Source: Rhodococcus pseudokoreensis
GTDB lineage: Bacteria > Actinomycetota > Actinomycetes > Mycobacteriales > Mycobacteriaceae
Length of the DNA stretch: 64,000 nt
Direction: 5' to 3'
NCBI RefSeq assembly: GCF_017068395.1
Contig: NZ_CP070619.1
Coordinates: 1-64,000 of the forward strand
A program made the position numbers and the translations under genes. Each line of letters begins with the position of its first letter. Position 1 is the stretch's first letter. The notes beneath the pieces are model-generated. The model worked only from the letters and a program-made list of their open reading frames with translations. It searched no databases and was not told where the DNA came from. This document shows, one piece after another, positions 62,073-64,000 of the stretch.

Positions 62073-63356
62073 TTAGGCGGTGCGGAGGTCGGCGCGGCGG
62101 CGGTCCGGCTTGTACGGCGCCGGGGCCACGGTGGCACGGATCGCCTTCTGCGGGCCGTCCGGGCGACCCCAGTGCACGGTCAGTTCGGTGCCCGGTTCGC
62201 TGTGGGCGACGTCGATCGTGCTGAGCGAGAGCATCTGCCGGTAGTAGTAGCTGTAACCTCGGGAGGTCGCGACACCCACCAGGTCGTCGCCGGCGGTCAC
62301 CTTGTCCGCCCACATGAACCCGCGCTGGTCCCGTGGCATCTCCATGTAGGGGTAGTTCTCCCCCGGCCGGAACAGGGACGCGAAGACGTCCTGGACGTCG
62401 TCGGCATCCCACACCAGTGTGCGGATCACCCGACGAGGGTCGGCCTTCTCCGCCTCGAGCGCGGCACGACCGAGGAAGTCGTGGTCGAAGTTGATGTTGC
62501 GAGCCCAGCCGAGCTCGACCGGGCTCCGGTAGTACTCGCTGATCTCGCGGCCGTCGTAGCTGCCCGCGATGTACGCCGGCTGCGCGAACGAGGGCATCGA
62601 GGAGGAGAACACCTCCAGGTACTCGGCCATGTCCTCGTCGAAGATCGCGGGGATGTAGTCGGTGGCGATGGTGGGGAAACACGCCTCGAGGTGATTGATC
62701 ATCGCGACCCGGCCGCCGAGCTTGCGGATCCCGAACTCCTGACCGGCCTCGACGATGACGTCGTAGATCTCCTGCCCGTACTCCTTCGGTCCCTGCAACT
62801 CGAACCCGATCTCACCGGACATGCCCTGCCGCAGCGCCCAGATCTTGTGGCCGGCGACCGTGATCGGATGCAGCCGCATGAATCCGGTGTCCCGCAGACC
62901 GGTCTGGCCGCTGACCTTCTCGAGCACCTTCACCGAGTTCGGGCCGGAGACCTGGTAGATGAACCAGTCCTCCTGCTGCACCTTCACGTCGTAGTCGGTG
63001 CGGCCGAGCTGATAGCTGGCCCAGAAACCGCCACGACCGTGCAGCATGTAGTCGTCGTCACCGAACCGGGTCAAAATCCCCTCGTGGATGACCTTGCCGT
63101 TCGTGTTCGTGTGGATCAGGTGCTTGGACTGGCCGTGGTCGAACTTGGCGAAGCTGTTGACGGAGATGTCCGAGAACAGCCGCAGCGCGTCCGGGCCGGT
63201 GAACCGGTGCTGCCACAGAAACGACCAGTCGCCGATATAGCAGGTCTCCTTCCACGACATGCTCTCGTCGAGCCAATCGGTGTACTCGGGCTGCCCGAAC
63301 CGGCTCCACGCGTACACCTCGGGTGCGGTGCGCATTCCATCAACACTGAAAGTCAT
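62073..63356 (-). CDS. GcvT-family THF-dependent demethylase (LigM/DesA/DmdA-like)
   Basis: A 427-residue aminomethyltransferase-fold protein. The folate-binding domain has GDWSFLWQHRFTGPDALRLF, HTNTNGKVIHEGILTRFGDD, and DWFIYQVSGPNSVKVLEKVS. The conserved folate glutamate lies in RQGMSGEIGFELQGPKEYGQ. The GCV_T_C domain has SPVELGWARNINFDHDFLGR. It is much longer than GcvT (about 370) and fits LigM/DesA O-demethylases and DmdA. ATG at 63356 has GGGAAG 3 bases upstream. It would move a methyl (or C1) group from an O-, N- or S-methylated compound to THF. PurU downstream and FolD nearby suit disposal of the C1 unit. There is no MetF, which would be needed if the product is 5-methyl-THF. Confidence 0.85.
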   Translation of the reverse strand: MTFSVDGMRTAPEVYAWSRFGQPEYTDWLDESMSWKETCYIGDWSFLWQHRFTGPDALRLFSDISVNSFAKFDHGQSKHLIHTNTNGKVIHEGILTRFGDDDYMLHGRGGFWASYQLGRTDYDVKVQQEDWFIYQVSGPNSVKVLEKVSGQTGLRDTGFMRLHPITVAGHKIWALRQGMSGEIGFELQGPKEYGQEIYDVIVEAGQEFGIRKLGGRVAMINHLEACFPTIATDYIPAIFDEDMAEYLEVFSSSMPSFAQPAYIAGSYDGREISEYYRSPVELGWARNINFDHDFLGRAALEAEKADPRRVIRTLVWDADDVQDVFASLFRPGENYPYMEMPRDQRGFMWADKVTAGDDLVGVATSRGYSYYYRQMLSLSTIDVAHSEPGTELTVHWGRPDGPQKAIRATVAPAPYKPDRRRADLRTA

Positions 63357-64000
63357 TGTCTTCCCATCACTCCTACAGGCGAGATCGTGCACCTGAGTTC
63401 GTCGTATCTCCACGGTAGGACCGCGACACCGACCGGCGACACACTCGTATGACTCCGATCACGACGCTTCATGACCCGCCCCGGCTACGTCATTTGACCC
63501 GAGTCCGGGCGTTTGATGGGCCCAACAGAGATACACGTCCCGAACCCCGCACACCGATCCGTCGCAGAAACAGCGTCCACCGCGAGGGCAAGGACGTAGG
63601 CACTGTGATCCGACCTAGACGAAGGGCCTCGAACTGCTGACAGCAATGCCCGACTCGAAGTCGATGCAACCCGAGAACGTTCGACCAATTCCCGCATTCG
63701 TAGATATCAAACGATGCGACACCGCACGTTGGTAGGCAGTCAAGCGTCTTTCGATGGATAATAGAACTACACGGTCGGATGTACTTCGACGTCGTCTCCT
63801 CCCTCGAAATACGATGGCATCTATGGCGAACAACAGGTGAGGATGTTCCCCAACTGGAGGCGTGTGACATGACTGGATCCTGCGCGATGGACGTCAACGG
63901 CACCTGAGGACTGACCCCTTTCCGGCAGGCGGATTCAAGGGTGGATTCGAGTAGTCGTCGCAACACTGTCGGTTCATGGTGCCAGACCCTCGGCGAAAAC
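63357..64000. other. Right-edge stretch without a recognisable gene
   Basis: About 640 bases upstream of the demethylase gene, with lower GC content towards the end. No frame gives a recognisable motif. It should contain the promoter of the demethylase-purU operon in its left 150 bases, but I cannot name a specific site. Confidence 0.4.

Noticed and set aside
61233..63452. A 739-codon plus-strand frame across purU and the demethylase
   Set aside because: Antisense to two well-supported genes and without motifs; long antisense frames are expected at this GC content.
1..64000. tRNA, rRNA or CRISPR arrays
   Set aside because: No cloverleaf with a GTTCGA-type T-loop in place, no rRNA stretches and no regularly spaced repeats were found by eye. 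Small RNAs cannot be excluded without a covariance search.

Overview
The window is high-GC actinobacterial DNA. Gene content (MarR, GntR-FadR, PucR and TetR regulators, a PAS-ANTAR protein, an MmpS-like remnant, an IS1380-type transposase remnant, P450 and aromatic-catabolic operons) and the base composition point to a Rhodococcus-like member of the Mycobacteriales. The genus is inferred from style, not from a marker gene. No rRNA, tRNA or CRISPR array was seen.

Region 1 (about 0.4-15.8 kb) is an aromatic/acyl-CoA catabolic block. On the minus strand lie a MarR regulator, an MFS exporter and an acyl-CoA ligase, all three frameshifted. They are followed by an intact TfdB-type FAD hydroxylase, two FAH-superfamily hydrolases and a type I extradiol dioxygenase. 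A divergent promoter region (8.85-9.27 kb) carries two TTAGG-N2-CCTAA palindromes and a CRP/GlxR-like box. The plus-strand operon then encodes an MHS transporter, an MmgE/PrpD protein, RidA, an acyl-CoA dehydrogenase remnant, both subunits of a 3-oxoacid CoA-transferase and a thiolase. Together they read as ring hydroxylation, ring cleavage, hydrolysis, CoA activation and thiolysis.

Region 2 (about 15.8-30.6 kb) is an accessory zone dense with gene debris: DUF1508, LolA-like, T5orf172, PIN, DUF808, MmpS-like and serine beta-lactamase-like lipoprotein remnants. A few intact genes sit among them: PAS-ANTAR, a DUF4190-like membrane protein, a Cys/His-containing hypothetical protein, a secreted protein, a small HTH pair, a methyltransferase, a DHA2 exporter with a divergent MarR, and a lipoprotein. 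At 29.96-30.34 kb, in locally AT-richer DNA on the minus strand, is a run of very short Trp/Phe-rich reading frames that I cannot assign to a family.

Region 3 (30.7-50.6 kb) is a well-organised amine-catabolic island. A PucR regulator precedes, after a response-regulator remnant, a minus-strand operon transcribed from 41.7 to 33.0 kb: APC permease, P450, [3Fe-4S]-type ferredoxin, ferredoxin reductase, glutamine-synthetase-like ligase, solute-binding protein without signal peptide, gamma-glutamyl hydrolase, aldehyde dehydrogenase. A GntR regulator overlapping a stand-alone Cache-domain protein is divergent. A second gamma-glutamyl hydrolase, a second aldehyde dehydrogenase, a GabT-like aminotransferase and a short NAD-glutamate dehydrogenase follow. 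The arrangement resembles mycobacterial piperidine/pyrrolidine/morpholine (pip/mor, CYP151) loci and supports a route through P450 ring opening, gamma-glutamylation, aldehyde oxidation, deglutamylation and transamination.

Region 4 (50.8-55.5 kb) holds an IS1380-type transposase remnant, an amidohydrolase, a decayed and internally deleted second copy of the GntR/Cache control region (53.01-53.47 kb), and an enoyl-CoA hydratase remnant joined to the tail of a nitronate monooxygenase. A TetR gene follows. Its promoter and the hydratase promoter share the operator ACCANNNGGTT.

Region 5 (55.7-63.4 kb) contains a class C beta-lactamase-like esterase and a one-carbon block: FolP and FolD, a two-component system, PurU, and a GcvT/LigM-like tetrahydrofolate-dependent demethylase. 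It looks like a methyl-group disposal module in which C1 units on tetrahydrofolate are oxidised and released as formate.
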